Shown one piece after another: positions 46,024 through 55,219 of a DNA stretch of 64,000 nt. The stretch's first letter is position 1, and each line of letters begins with the position of its first letter. The notes beneath the pieces were generated by a model that made no database searches, was not told the origin of the DNA, and saw nothing but the letters and a program-made list of their open reading frames with translations. The position numbers were made by a program, and so were the translations under genes. Source of the stretch: Amylibacter marinus (GTDB lineage: Bacteria; Pseudomonadota; Alphaproteobacteria; Rhodobacterales; Rhodobacteraceae); contig NZ_BSNN01000004.1 of NCBI RefSeq assembly GCF_030160015.1, positions 186,001 through 250,000 on the forward strand. Reading direction: 5' to 3'.

Positions 46024-46092
46024 TTTCACTCCGCTTTATTTGATCTGACTAGACCAGCCTTCACACCTAGAGGCAAGGAAATTCCCGCCAAA

Positions 46093-46623
46093 CTAATGTA
46101 CAGGTGGCCAAACACGCGTGTTTTCTGCGGCGATCCAATTCTGTGCCCATTCCGGCATCTCTGGATTCCAATCCGGAACCCCTAAATAATCCGCAAATTT
46201 TTGCGGGGGAACGATCCCATTTCTATCCGTTAGCGCCGATCGGTACAGGATACTGGATGTGGCTTCTTCTGCGCGATACATGGTTTGTAGGATATAGATA
46301 AACCGCGCATCGCGCCCCATCGCAGTAGTTTTAATTTTAACTTTGTCAAATAGATGCACACGGCGCCGATACCGAACCGAGGCCCCCGCCATGGTCAGAC
46401 CCCATTTGTTTTCCTTCATCGCATCTAACAACCCAACCTGCCACCCAAAGGGCAAGCGCCCCACATCAAATAGGGTCAAAATACGCCCGTTGTTCAGCTC
46501 GTTGAAGACGTCCAAATCTTGGGGCCAGATGCGCAGGGTGCATTCATGTGTCTGGTCCACGGTTAATCTACCTTGGCGTTTGGCGCGACGATATTCCAGC
46601 GCAAGGCGCACAAATGGGTACAT
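46093..46623 (-). CDS. Hotdog-fold acyl-CoA thioesterase-like protein
   Basis: A 176-residue protein with a 4HBT/THEM6-like core: RIWPQDLDVFNELNNGRILTLFDVGRL, where the Asp-x-x-x-Asn-x-Asn-Asn segment lies at the expected active site, then WGLTMAGASVRYRRRVHLFDKVKIKT. No signal peptide. It stands alone between the MFS gene and yggT. Substrate unknown. Confidence 0.78.
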   Translation of the reverse strand: MYPFVRLALEYRRAKRQGRLTVDQTHECTLRIWPQDLDVFNELNNGRILTLFDVGRLPFGWQVGLLDAMKENKWGLTMAGASVRYRRRVHLFDKVKIKTTAMGRDARFIYILQTMYRAEEATSSILYRSALTDRNGIVPPQKFADYLGVPDWNPEMPEWAQNWIAAENTRVWPPVH

Positions 46624-46741
46624 GGTGTGATCCTTTTTCGATCAAGTTGCAAAGCACACCCATATGTGACAAGCGAAACGTTGGGTAACCTTGCAACTGA
46701 CACGATTGATCGCTAGCTAGATTGAAACAACGGAGACTACG

Positions 46742-47020
46742 ATGCACTCACTTGCACAAATTTTATTGATGTTACTGGATTTCGTCTGGTTTATTTTGAT
46801 CGCTCACATCATCATGAGCTGGCTGATCTCGTTTAATGTATTAAACACACATCAGCCCTTGGTGGCGCAATTGTGGTATGCTTTACAACGCCTGCTAGAG
46901 CCTATCTATGCCCCTATTCGCCGGATGCTCCCGCCTATGGCCGGTTTGGATTTCACACCACTGATCGTGATTTTTGCGATCCACGCGCTGCGGATTGTCA
47001 TCACCAACAACCTATACTAA
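46742..47020 (+). CDS. YggT-family membrane protein
   Basis: A 92-residue protein with two hydrophobic helices (LLMLLDFVWFILIAHIIMSWLI and PLIVIFAIHALRIVI) and the YggT motif LLEPIYAPIRRMLPPMAGLDFTPL. Its molecular role is not established; relatives have been linked to osmotic tolerance and cell division regions. It is a single gene followed by a strong terminator. Confidence 0.85.
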   Translation: MHSLAQILLMLLDFVWFILIAHIIMSWLISFNVLNTHQPLVAQLWYALQRLLEPIYAPIRRMLPPMAGLDFTPLIVIFAIHALRIVITNNLY

Positions 47021-47044
47021 AAAGGCCCGCGCAATGCGCAGGCC
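47019..47044 (-). terminator. Rho-independent terminator of argG
   Basis: On the minus strand GGCCTGCGC pairs with GCGCGGGCC (47024-47044, loop ATT, one G-U pair), followed by TTTTT at 47023-47019. It lies about 25 bp after the argG stop and touches the yggT stop. Confidence 0.8.
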
Positions 47045-47054
47045 CCTGAATGTT

Positions 47055-47081
47055 AGGCTGATCTGCAGATCAGCCTTTTTT
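47055..47081 (+). terminator. Rho-independent terminator of yggT
   Basis: A perfect 22-bp palindrome (arms AGGCTGATCTG and CAGATCAGCCT) from 47055 to 47076, followed by five T. It overlaps the last codons of the convergent argG. Confidence 0.82.
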
Positions 47082-48290
47082 GTCGCGCGCCGCCAATAGC
47101 TTTAGACGCAATGCATTAATTTTGATAAATCCAGCTGCATCCGCCTGATCATAGGCCCCTGCATCATCTTCAAATGTTACATGTGCTTCGGAATAGAGGC
47201 TATCCTCTGACCAACGGCCAACAGTTTGCACCAAACCTTTGTACAATTTCAGGCGCACAGTACCATTCACGTGCTCTTGGCTCTTGTCGATAAGCGCCTG
47301 TAGCATTTCGCGCTCTGGTGAATACCAGAATCCGTTATAGATCAGCTCGGCATATTTTGGCATCAGCTCGTCTTTTAGATGCGCCGCGCCACGATCAAGG
47401 GTGATGCTTTCGATGCCGCGATGGGCCTCTAGCATAATTGTGCCACCCGGCGTTTCATAAATCCCGCGCGATTTCATGCCCACAAAACGGCCCTCGACCA
47501 GATCAAGACGCCCAATTCCATGTTTGCCGCCCAGCTCGTTTAGGGCGGTTAGCATTTCTGCCGGTGTCAAATCCTTGCCATTCAGCGACACAGGATCGCC
47601 CTTGCTGAACCCAATCTCGATATGCTCTGGCGTATCGGGGGCATCTTCTGGATGCACGGTGCGCTGGTATACATAGTCTGGCGCTTCTACGGCTGGATCC
47701 TCTAGCACCTTGCCCTCTGACGAGGTGTGCAACAGGTTGGCATCCACAGAGAACGGCGCCTCGCCGCGCTTATCTTTGGCGATCGGAATTTGATGCTGTT
47801 CGGCAAATTCTATTAATTTGGTACGGCTGGATAGATCCCATTCGCGCCACGGTGCAATCACTTGAATTTCTGGATTCAAGGCATAGGCGGCCAATTCAAA
47901 GCGCACCTGATCATTGCCCTTACCTGTGGCGCCGTGTGCCACCGCATCAGCACCGGTTTCGGCCGCAATTTCCACAAGGCGTTTTGAAATCAGTGGCCGC
48001 GCAATAGAGGTGCCCAGTAGATATAATCCTTCGTATACCGCATTAGCGCGAAACATCGGGAATACGAAATCGCGTACAAACTCTTCGCGGACATCATCGA
48101 TGTAAATGTTTTCAGGTTTCACACCCAACATCTCGGCCTTTTTACGGGCCGGCTCCAGCTCTTCGCCTTGGCCGAGATCAGCGGTAAATGTTACCACCTC
48201 GCACCCATATTCAATTTCCAACCATTTCAAAATGATCGAGGTATCAAGCCCACCTGAATAGGCCAGAACAACTTTTTTAGGCGCTGCCAT
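47070..48290 (-). CDS. argG: Argininosuccinate synthase
   Basis: ArgG joins citrulline and aspartate using ATP. The 406 residues begin [25 protein letters not shown] with the ATP-binding SGGLDTS, and include [21 protein letters not shown] and [12 protein letters not shown]. The ATG at 48290 follows GGAG by 9 nt and matches the usual N-terminus; the 30-bp upstream extension is rejected. It is flanked by a terminator pair shared with yggT. Confidence 0.96.
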   Translation of the reverse strand: MAAPKKVVLAYSGGLDTSIILKWLEIEYGCEVVTFTADLGQGEELEPARKKAEMLGVKPENIYIDDVREEFVRDFVFPMFRANAVYEGLYLLGTSIARPLISKRLVEIAAETGADAVAHGATGKGNDQVRFELAAYALNPEIQVIAPWREWDLSSRTKLIEFAEQHQIPIAKDKRGEAPFSVDANLLHTSSEGKVLEDPAVEAPDYVYQRTVHPEDAPDTPEHIEIGFSKGDPVSLNGKDLTPAEMLTALNELGGKHGIGRLDLVEGRFVGMKSRGIYETPGGTIMLEAHRGIESITLDRGAAHLKDELMPKYAELIYNGFWYSPEREMLQALIDKSQEHVNGTVRLKLYKGLVQTVGRWSEDSLYSEAHVTFEDDAGAYDQADAAGFIKINALRLKLLAARDKKG

Positions 48291-48362
48291 AGCATATGCT
48301 CCGCGATTTAAGGATTCCATTTGAGCGGGGTTTATGTGGTTTTGGCCCGACGGGCAAGAGGC

Positions 48363-49430
48363 CTAGTAATTTGCGCCAAACCACTTGCCAACCAATTGCG
48401 CATACTCACCATTTTCTTGTAGTAACAATAACTCGCGGTTCACTTGCTCCAACAAGGGCGACCCAGATTCAAATGCAAACCCGTATTTTTGAGGATTAAA
48501 CACCGAACCCACGGTTTCAAATTCACCCAAAGCCTCGGTTTTAACGTAATAGGCCAACACTGGCGCATCATGTACCACCGCATCAATCTCTTTGTTGCGC
48601 AGGGCCTCATACAGGTCTGTCAGGCTTTCAAAGGTCAGATGGTCAACGGCCTTGCGGGTCAAAAATTTCGATGATGTAGATGCCTCGGTGGTGCCAACCA
48701 CCTTGCCGCGCAAATCTTGGATGCTGCTTACCTGTGTGCGTAGGGATTCCACGGTTAGGGACGCGGTGATTTGCGCCACAAAGGCCGATACCACAAACAA
48801 ACCGATAACAATCAGAACATAGGCCAACATCCGCCCCGCCATAGAAACCGGTGTAAATATTGTAAAGCTGGCGTTGGTCACAACACTAACCGCCCACCAA
48901 ATACCTTCTTCTAGGCTTTTGGGCTTGTCCAGCTCTTTGAAAAAGCCGCTCTTACGCTCACACCATGCAATCAACGCGCCGGCACAAATGAACAATAGGA
49001 TCGCCCCAACCAACAACATCAGCAATTGCGGATTAAACAATGCGGCAAACACCGAGGTTTCTTCGCCGGATCGCTTCATTATTGACAGGCCCGCATCAAA
49101 AATCGGCTGAGAGAAATCCATAATTTCCTCTCTGGCAGAGGTCACGGAAATATTCGCGCCTGCTAAATCGACATCCCCCGTTTCTACCGCGGATAGCAAT
49201 TCTGGAAAGCTGTCGATTTTCCTAAAGCTGGTTTCAAAATTGGCGTTGGTGGCGATTTTCTCCCACAATTCGATGGTAAACCCCTGCCATTCTCCATTTT
49301 TTTGAAAAGCAAATGGTTTTCGCTCGATCGTGGCCATTTCTATCGGCTGTACAGGTTGCGCAAATGCGACCTGACCAAGAGAAATCGCAATCAGAACAAT
49401 CAACCCTGTCCAAAATTTACCAAACCCCAT
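48363..49430 (-). CDS. Ionotropic-glutamate-receptor-like protein (binding domain with inserted channel)
   Basis: A 355-residue protein built as in prokaryotic GluR0: signal peptide (TGLIVLIAISLGQVAFA), first half of a periplasmic amino-acid-binding domain (EMATIERKPFAFQKNGEWQGFTIELWE), then three membrane segments with a pore loop (about 138-225), then the second half (LRGKVVGTTEAST, IDAVVHDAPVLAYYV, LLQENGEYAQLVGKWFG). The pore loop reads WWAVSVVTNASFTIFTP, without the TVGYGD potassium filter. The start at 49430 follows GAGGGG; another ATG at 49445 is possible. It might be a non-potassium channel or a receptor that no longer conducts. Function inferred. Confidence 0.8.
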   Translation of the reverse strand: MGFGKFWTGLIVLIAISLGQVAFAQPVQPIEMATIERKPFAFQKNGEWQGFTIELWEKIATNANFETSFRKIDSFPELLSAVETGDVDLAGANISVTSAREEIMDFSQPIFDAGLSIMKRSGEETSVFAALFNPQLLMLLVGAILLFICAGALIAWCERKSGFFKELDKPKSLEEGIWWAVSVVTNASFTIFTPVSMAGRMLAYVLIVIGLFVVSAFVAQITASLTVESLRTQVSSIQDLRGKVVGTTEASTSSKFLTRKAVDHLTFESLTDLYEALRNKEIDAVVHDAPVLAYYVKTEALGEFETVGSVFNPQKYGFAFESGSPLLEQVNRELLLLQENGEYAQLVGKWFGANY

Positions 49431-49534
49431 ACAATCGCCCCTCATTGCCGCCCCTCTTTGCGTAAAACTTTTTACGGGCATTGCGAGGGTAAATAAAGAC
49501 CTTTACGTTACAAAAAAAATCAAAGGTAGCAAAT

Positions 49535-50770
49535 ATGTCTTCGTTCCAGATTGACGCGAAAAGCGCCACACAGGAAATGCGCGCATTATTCCCGTCAACA
49601 CCTCTGCAAAAAAACGAATACCTATCGGAAAAGTACAGCGCAGATATTTACCTGAAACGCGAAGATCTCTCGCCGGTGCGGTCCTATAAAATCCGTGGCG
49701 CATTTAACGCCATGCGCAAACAGGTTTTTGCCGGAAACAACGGGCCATTTGTTTGTGCATCTGCTGGTAATCACGCACAGGGCGTGGCCTTCGCATGCCA
49801 ACATTATGATGCACGGGGGCGTATTTACATGCCCGTAACCACTCCACAGCAAAAAATTGGCAAAACCAAAGCCTTTGGCCGCAATGCTATCGAGATCATT
49901 CTAGAGGGCGACAGCTTTGATGAAACCTTGCGTTCGGCGCAAACCTATGCAGCTCAGCATAATGCCACCATGTTGCCCCCTTATGATCATCCTGATGTGA
50001 TCGAGGGCCAAGCCTCGATCGCGGTAGAAATTCTTGATCAACTCGGCAAATGCCCCGATTATATCATCGCGCCCGTGGGCGGTGGCGGGCTGTCCTCGGG
50101 GTTGGTAAAATACTTCGGTGCAAAAACCAATTTTCGATTTTGCGAACCCGCCGGCGGACGGAGCCTCTTTGGCGCGCTAAAGGCTGGTCATCTGATCACG
50201 TTAGAAGAGGTCGATAATTTCGTGGATGGCGCAGCTGTTGCCCGCATTGGGGATGCGAACTTTGCCGCGTTGCATACTCAGCCCATCGAAAACACACTGT
50301 CCATCCCCGAGGATCGTCTTTGTTCTACTATGATCGAAATGCTGAATATCGAGGGCATTGTCCTAGAACCAGCCGGCGCGCTATCCGTTGATGCGCTGAA
50401 AGATGTCGCCCCAGAAATCGTTGGCAAGACAGTGGTTTGTACAGTTTCTGGTGGGAATTTTGATTTCGAACGCCTGCCAGATGTCAAAGAGCGCGCTTTG
50501 CGGTTTGAGGGCCTGAAAAAATACTTCATCCTACGATTGCCCCAACGCCCAGGAGCACTAAAGGATTTTCTTGGCTTGCTTGGGCCCAACGATGATATCG
50601 CACGGTTTGAGTATCTGAAAAAATCTGCAAGAAACTACGGATCGGTTTTGATCGGAATCGAATCTAAAACTGCGGCGGGGTTCCCGCCCCTGCTAGACCG
50701 TATCAGTGATGCGGGTTTCTCTTTCCAAGATATTACAGATGATGATATCCTTGCCCAATTCTTAATCTAG
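49535..50770 (+). CDS. ilvA: Threonine dehydratase
   Basis: This PLP enzyme deaminates threonine to 2-oxobutyrate for isoleucine synthesis. The 411 residues have the PLP lysine in LSPVRSYKIRGAFNA, ASAGNHAQGVAFAC, the glycine loop PVGGGGLSSGL and one C-terminal ACT-like regulatory domain (from about 325, KYFILRLPQRPGALKDFLGLL). The single ACT-like domain is the short form rather than the 514-residue E. coli enzyme. The alpha/beta hydrolase follows after 6 bp. Confidence 0.92.
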   Translation: MSSFQIDAKSATQEMRALFPSTPLQKNEYLSEKYSADIYLKREDLSPVRSYKIRGAFNAMRKQVFAGNNGPFVCASAGNHAQGVAFACQHYDARGRIYMPVTTPQQKIGKTKAFGRNAIEIILEGDSFDETLRSAQTYAAQHNATMLPPYDHPDVIEGQASIAVEILDQLGKCPDYIIAPVGGGGLSSGLVKYFGAKTNFRFCEPAGGRSLFGALKAGHLITLEEVDNFVDGAAVARIGDANFAALHTQPIENTLSIPEDRLCSTMIEMLNIEGIVLEPAGALSVDALKDVAPEIVGKTVVCTVSGGNFDFERLPDVKERALRFEGLKKYFILRLPQRPGALKDFLGLLGPNDDIARFEYLKKSARNYGSVLIGIESKTAAGFPPLLDRISDAGFSFQDITDDDILAQFLI

Positions 50771-50776
50771 GTTCCC

Positions 50777-51538
50777 ATGTTAGAAATCCAACAATTCGGT
50801 ACACCCAGCGACCACCCCACCCTTGTTATTGTTCACGGGTTATTTGGTTCTGGCCGCAATTGGCGTGCAATCGCACGGCACTTCGGCCGCGATCGCCATG
50901 TTGTAACCCTTGATATGCGCAACCATGGCAACAGCTTTTGGAGCGATGATCACAGCTATCCAGCAATGGCAGATGATCTGCGCAAAGTCATTCAATCACT
51001 AGATAGCCCTATAGATTTGATGGGGCATTCCATGGGCGGCAAGGCGGCAATGGTCTTGGCGCTTGAAAGTCCTGAATTGATTAACAGATTGCTGATTATC
51101 GATATCGCGCCGACGGGATATAACCACGATCAGGCCTCGAATGTAGAGATCATGAAATCTCTACCAATCTCTGATCTGACCCGACGCTCCGAAGCAGACG
51201 AAATATTAGCAGAATCTCATCTAGAGCCGGCAGTACGCGCATTTTTCTTGCAGAGCCTGATTTTGTCCGAACAAGGTAACTCTTGGAAATTGAATTTGGA
51301 TTCTTTGGGAAAAAACATGGACTTGATCCTTGGCTTCCCAGAAATCAGTGGTCAATTTAAGAGGCCAGCCCTTTTCCTGCGCGGTGCCCTCTCGCCCTAT
51401 GTATCCAAAGATGAATACCCACGGATCAAGGCCCTGTTCCCAGCATCATCAATTCAATCGATTGATGGTGCTGGGCATTGGCTACATGCCGAGGCTACAC
51501 GCGCGTTTATTACCGCCGTAGCAAGTTTCATCGACTAA
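50777..51538 (+). CDS. Alpha/beta hydrolase (YbfF-like esterase)
   Basis: A 253-residue esterase with the oxyanion segment VIVHGLFGSGRNWR, the nucleophile elbow DLMGHSMGGKAAM (Ser near 90), and the C-terminal histidine in GAGHWLHAE. DMRNHGNSFWSDDHSYPAMADDL is typical of the YbfF group that cleaves short acyl-CoA or esters. It follows ilvA closely and is convergent, with a 4-bp overlap, with the HPt gene. Confidence 0.85.
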   Translation: MLEIQQFGTPSDHPTLVIVHGLFGSGRNWRAIARHFGRDRHVVTLDMRNHGNSFWSDDHSYPAMADDLRKVIQSLDSPIDLMGHSMGGKAAMVLALESPELINRLLIIDIAPTGYNHDQASNVEIMKSLPISDLTRRSEADEILAESHLEPAVRAFFLQSLILSEQGNSWKLNLDSLGKNMDLILGFPEISGQFKRPALFLRGALSPYVSKDEYPRIKALFPASSIQSIDGAGHWLHAEATRAFITAVASFID

Positions 51539-51879
51539 GGTTGATAGCTGGTGTGCACGGGCGCCCCAGTTAAAAATTCGGATTTTGATGCATCGTATAG
51601 CGCAACCACAGACTGTAGATCCACCTCTGCTGCCTGCTGCTTATTCGCCAAGTCCTCACCCGCGCCACATGATGCCGCAAAATCCGCAAACCCAAGGTTG
51701 GCGGCCGAACCTTTTAAAAAGTGTAGTGCGGTCGCCATGTCATCATCACCCATCGATGTAATCTCGCGCAGTGCATCAACCGCCTCGTCGACCTCTTCTA
51801 TAAAAACCACAACGATATCCCCGAAGTCCTCGGCGCCAATATCTTCTTCTAGCTGTTTCACTTGATCCCAGTTTATCAC
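51535..51879 (-). CDS. Histidine phosphotransfer (HPt) domain protein
   Basis: A 114-residue stand-alone HPt protein. The phosphorylated histidine is in ALHFLKGSAANLGFADFA (about residue 53), within the expected four-helix bundle. It overlaps the DUF3131 gene by 4 bp and so belongs to the same operon as the GT2 synthase. A phosphotransfer module coupled to glycan synthesis is suggested, perhaps with the divergent REC-PP2C protein as partner; this is inference. Confidence 0.82.
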   Translation of the reverse strand: MINWDQVKQLEEDIGAEDFGDIVVVFIEEVDEAVDALREITSMGDDDMATALHFLKGSAANLGFADFAASCGAGEDLANKQQAAEVDLQSVVALYDASKSEFLTGAPVHTSYQP

Positions 51880-53219
51880 TGTTCGTCCTTTCTGTTGAAT
51901 CTTCCCGTAACCAATGGGCCGTTCAGCTTGTACTGAAGCGCCTCTAAAATGATCCCGTTAGTATTGGCTGTCGATACTGCGTTTACCCGCCCATCCGACT
52001 CGTAGATGCCAGAATTCCACCCGCTGTCCGTAGTTTTGGCGACATCTATATGTTCCAGCAACCGATCGGTATATTCCGTCTGGAACAACGCATCCCAACC
52101 GAAAACCGCCTTGGTGCTGACCGTGCGCTTATCTGTATGAGAGCTGCCATCCTCGGCCAATGGGTTCCACGCCACACCATTTGCATACACAGTATTGTAC
52201 AAAAAGTAGGGCTCTTGATCGAGGTTGTCCTCGCTGACCGCGGTCAAAATGCCGGCATTTTTAAAGCGCCCCTCTTGGGCACGGTAAATGCGATCCGCCA
52301 GCTCTCGCGCCTCTGTATCCAGCCCAAATTCGATCGCCGCCAAAATATAGGGCTCGCTGACCACATAGTTATGGGCATCAAATTCTGAAAAACTGCGGCT
52401 GTCGATTGCGATCTGTTGACCAGATACCGGCACAAAATTTAGATAATCGTCATATTTCATCGCGCTCAGCGCATCCAAACCCAATAACCCGATCGCCCGC
52501 GCGGCATATTCTTCGTAGCCAAGGCGACCCTCTTGCACTGTTTCTGATTGGTTTGTCTCGGGGTTCACGCGCGCACCAAACATCTCGCCGTTTTTCAACA
52601 TGCTGGAAAAATCCCAGTTTTGAATGATTTGCGCCGACGCCCCCGCATGATCTGGATAATCATACAGCAAAATATTCAGAGGTACGCTCATGCGTGCAAC
52701 ATCAAGAGCAGACCAGCCAATACCCTGTTCGACCGGAGCATTTGCATAGTTGGTCATCGCAAGGGTCTGAGTATGGTACACCTTGTTTGGGAGTTGCCCC
52801 TCAAACAGCTCTATTCTTCCAAGTGTTCGCAACGCCAGGCCCATACGGTGATCGAATTTCGCACGGTCGATCAATCCGATCCGCTCTGCTGAAATCAACC
52901 CCAACAGATAAGAGGCCTGATCCCATATCGTCGTCGAGGGATAATTATTCACCGAATTCACGAGCCCCGTTTCTGGCTGGTAGTTTTTTTCAAAATACTG
53001 CCATGCCAGACGCGCCGCGTTCATATCCTGTTCACTTAGGGCGCCAATTGGTGCCAATTCCACCTGATCCTTGGTGGGTATGATCAACGCCCCCGCTGGC
53101 CCCCGCAGACTGGTGGCAACACCCGTTTCCATCGATAGGGCAATGCCTGCAGCCAAACACAGCCCAACGGAAAACGCGATATGGCTCCGCACCTTTAAAA
53201 TGCTTGCACGAGCAGTCAT
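51876..53219 (-). CDS. DUF3131 exported protein of a polysaccharide locus
   Basis: A 447-residue protein with an N-terminal signal or anchor (HIAFSVGLCLAAGIALSM) and a DUF3131 domain (from about 65): AARLAWQYFEKNYQPETGLVNSVNNYPSTTIWDQASYLLGLISAERIG in parts, and GWNSGIYESDGRVNAVSTANTNGIILEALQYK at the end. The fold resembles alpha/alpha-barrel glycan enzymes. The start overlaps the GT2 stop by 4 bp. It probably acts on, or binds, the glycan made by the synthase. Activity is not established. Confidence 0.78.
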   Translation of the reverse strand: MTARASILKVRSHIAFSVGLCLAAGIALSMETGVATSLRGPAGALIIPTKDQVELAPIGALSEQDMNAARLAWQYFEKNYQPETGLVNSVNNYPSTTIWDQASYLLGLISAERIGLIDRAKFDHRMGLALRTLGRIELFEGQLPNKVYHTQTLAMTNYANAPVEQGIGWSALDVARMSVPLNILLYDYPDHAGASAQIIQNWDFSSMLKNGEMFGARVNPETNQSETVQEGRLGYEEYAARAIGLLGLDALSAMKYDDYLNFVPVSGQQIAIDSRSFSEFDAHNYVVSEPYILAAIEFGLDTEARELADRIYRAQEGRFKNAGILTAVSEDNLDQEPYFLYNTVYANGVAWNPLAEDGSSHTDKRTVSTKAVFGWDALFQTEYTDRLLEHIDVAKTTDSGWNSGIYESDGRVNAVSTANTNGIILEALQYKLNGPLVTGRFNRKDEQ

Positions 53220-55093
53220 GCTAGTTCTCCTTGCTTTACTTGATCTTGAATTTCCATTCCCGCCGAGGCGATATCCTTCGGGCGCCAGAGTGCTGCGGCA
53301 ATCAACACAGTCATCGCATAGCCATTAATGCTGGCCCAGAAACCGTTCACGATCAGTGCTGTTAACCTTTGGGGATTTGGATCCAAGTATTGCTGAACCG
53401 CCCCGTATCCTATGGCCAAAACACACAGGCATAGCACCGTGATCTGCGGAATCACCAAGTGGAGAAAATTGCCCGTATTTCTAGACTTTGGGGTCACCTT
53501 AAATTTAATCTCTCGGCGCATGACTACCGCCCACATCGCCTGAATATTAAACGAGAAAAACGCAAGGTTCAGCATCTTACCCTTGCGATTATCAACCCCC
53601 CATGTCCCAAGAGCGGAGGCCAATTCATGCATCAACAGAAAAGGCAAAAGATGCGCGAAAAACTCTACCGAATAGGCAGAGACTGGCGAAATGCCAGAGA
53701 ACAATGCAAAAATGGGCGCACCGATAAAAATCACCAACCATATAGGTGCAAGATAAGACCAAAACGTCATTGCATACATCATTTTTTGGGCAAGGCTCAT
53801 CCCCGACCGTCTAAGCGGATTATCATAAAGCATGATGTGCAATGTCCCTGCCGCATACTTAAACCGCTGTAATGCCCATGTGTGTAAATCCAAGGGCGAT
53901 AACATTTTGGTCTCCACCCCTGGGTGTAGAATCGATTTCCAATTTCTCTCGGTGTCTTCGTGCAAAACAATCGAGGTATAGATATCTTCGGAGACATGGA
54001 ATTTATAGGGGGTCAGCTCTGTAGAAAGTGCGCACTCCGTTGCAAGCGCGGATTGCAGCTGCGCTTTTCGATCTGGTACAGATTCATTCTCACTATACCC
54101 CGCGACCATTCCCTGCACTTGGCTCGAATAATCACGCAAAGCAGACTCCATCACCGCGCCTCGGCGGTGAATTGACCCAGCACCACAACAAAACGATGCA
54201 TTCGCGCGATTTCTCCTGCGCAAAATCACATCGTAAAACAACTTCGGATCGGAAATGAAAGGGTCTTGGTTGACTGTAATTGGGCCAACCACAGTTTCGA
54301 CGGCCTTGGCAGACCATTTCCCAACCACCCCACAGGCATTTTGCCATACGTCAGGTAATCTCGTTCCCTCTGGCACATCATAAAACCACTGCGGTGTCTG
54401 AACCCACGCAACATCAGCATCCCTAAAATACCCCAAGGTATTGATTAGAAATGTAGGAAAAACACGCGTATCAGAATCGAGGATTACAATGAAGTCCCCG
54501 TCGGTGTTCTCCATTCCGTTGCGCAGATTTCCAGCTTTGTAGCCGATATTACTGCTGCGGGTGATATAATTGACACCCTCTTGTTGGGCTACGGCCTTCA
54601 TTTCTGGACGGTTCCCATCATCCAGAACATGCACCTTTATATCTATTGAATATGGATATCGCACCGCCATTGCATCCCGAATGGAATACCGGATCAGCTC
54701 TGGGTCTTCGGTATAGGTGGGCAGAAAAATATCCACGCTCAACGGTCGATCCGCGCCATCAAACATAACCTCTCGGCGCATTTCCGGAGGTGGGGATTTC
54801 GGCACGTCATCCGTAGACCACAAATTGTTCACATAAAGGAGCAACCCGATAAATGACAGGGTTTCAGCCAGAGCCACAGGCACCGAAAACCATAGCGCAT
54901 CGTGATTTAGTGAATGCGCCCAGCGCCACTGAATATACCAGATTCCCAGAAATACCGTGGCCGTCGCACATAATTGCCACAGAAATTCGATGCGCGGATT
55001 ATAGGCCAGCGGCGGCTCTGGTTTTCGGTCTTCATACTCGGAGAAATAGAATTTTTTAAGGGGGCGCATCTGTGTCTCGATATTCGTGTTCAT
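53216..55093 (-). CDS. Cellulose synthase-like family 2 glycosyltransferase
   Basis: A 625-residue membrane glycosyltransferase. Two N-terminal helices lead into the GT-A domain with the first aspartate in VHVLDDGNRPEM, the DxD motif VILDSDTRVFPTF, CCGAGSIHRRGAV and the base HVSEDIYTSIVLHE. The acceptor motif, normally QxxRW, reads QRFKY. Five or six C-terminal helices follow and there is no PilZ domain, so c-di-GMP control is not evident. The product is probably a beta-linked polymer, but the sugar is unknown. It is first in a GT2-DUF3131-HPt operon. Confidence 0.85.
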   Translation of the reverse strand: MNTNIETQMRPLKKFYFSEYEDRKPEPPLAYNPRIEFLWQLCATATVFLGIWYIQWRWAHSLNHDALWFSVPVALAETLSFIGLLLYVNNLWSTDDVPKSPPPEMRREVMFDGADRPLSVDIFLPTYTEDPELIRYSIRDAMAVRYPYSIDIKVHVLDDGNRPEMKAVAQQEGVNYITRSSNIGYKAGNLRNGMENTDGDFIVILDSDTRVFPTFLINTLGYFRDADVAWVQTPQWFYDVPEGTRLPDVWQNACGVVGKWSAKAVETVVGPITVNQDPFISDPKLFYDVILRRRNRANASFCCGAGSIHRRGAVMESALRDYSSQVQGMVAGYSENESVPDRKAQLQSALATECALSTELTPYKFHVSEDIYTSIVLHEDTERNWKSILHPGVETKMLSPLDLHTWALQRFKYAAGTLHIMLYDNPLRRSGMSLAQKMMYAMTFWSYLAPIWLVIFIGAPIFALFSGISPVSAYSVEFFAHLLPFLLMHELASALGTWGVDNRKGKMLNLAFFSFNIQAMWAVVMRREIKFKVTPKSRNTGNFLHLVIPQITVLCLCVLAIGYGAVQQYLDPNPQRLTALIVNGFWASINGYAMTVLIAAALWRPKDIASAGMEIQDQVKQGELA

Positions 55094-55219
55094 TGCGCTG
55101 AGTATGTGCAGTGTAGGGCTAATTTTTAGTTACCAAACCCAAAAAGATAATTTTACCAGACTTCATTTTTTATAAACGCCTCTAGGCGATGTTCCCCCAA
55201 TGATAGGAGCAAAATACAA

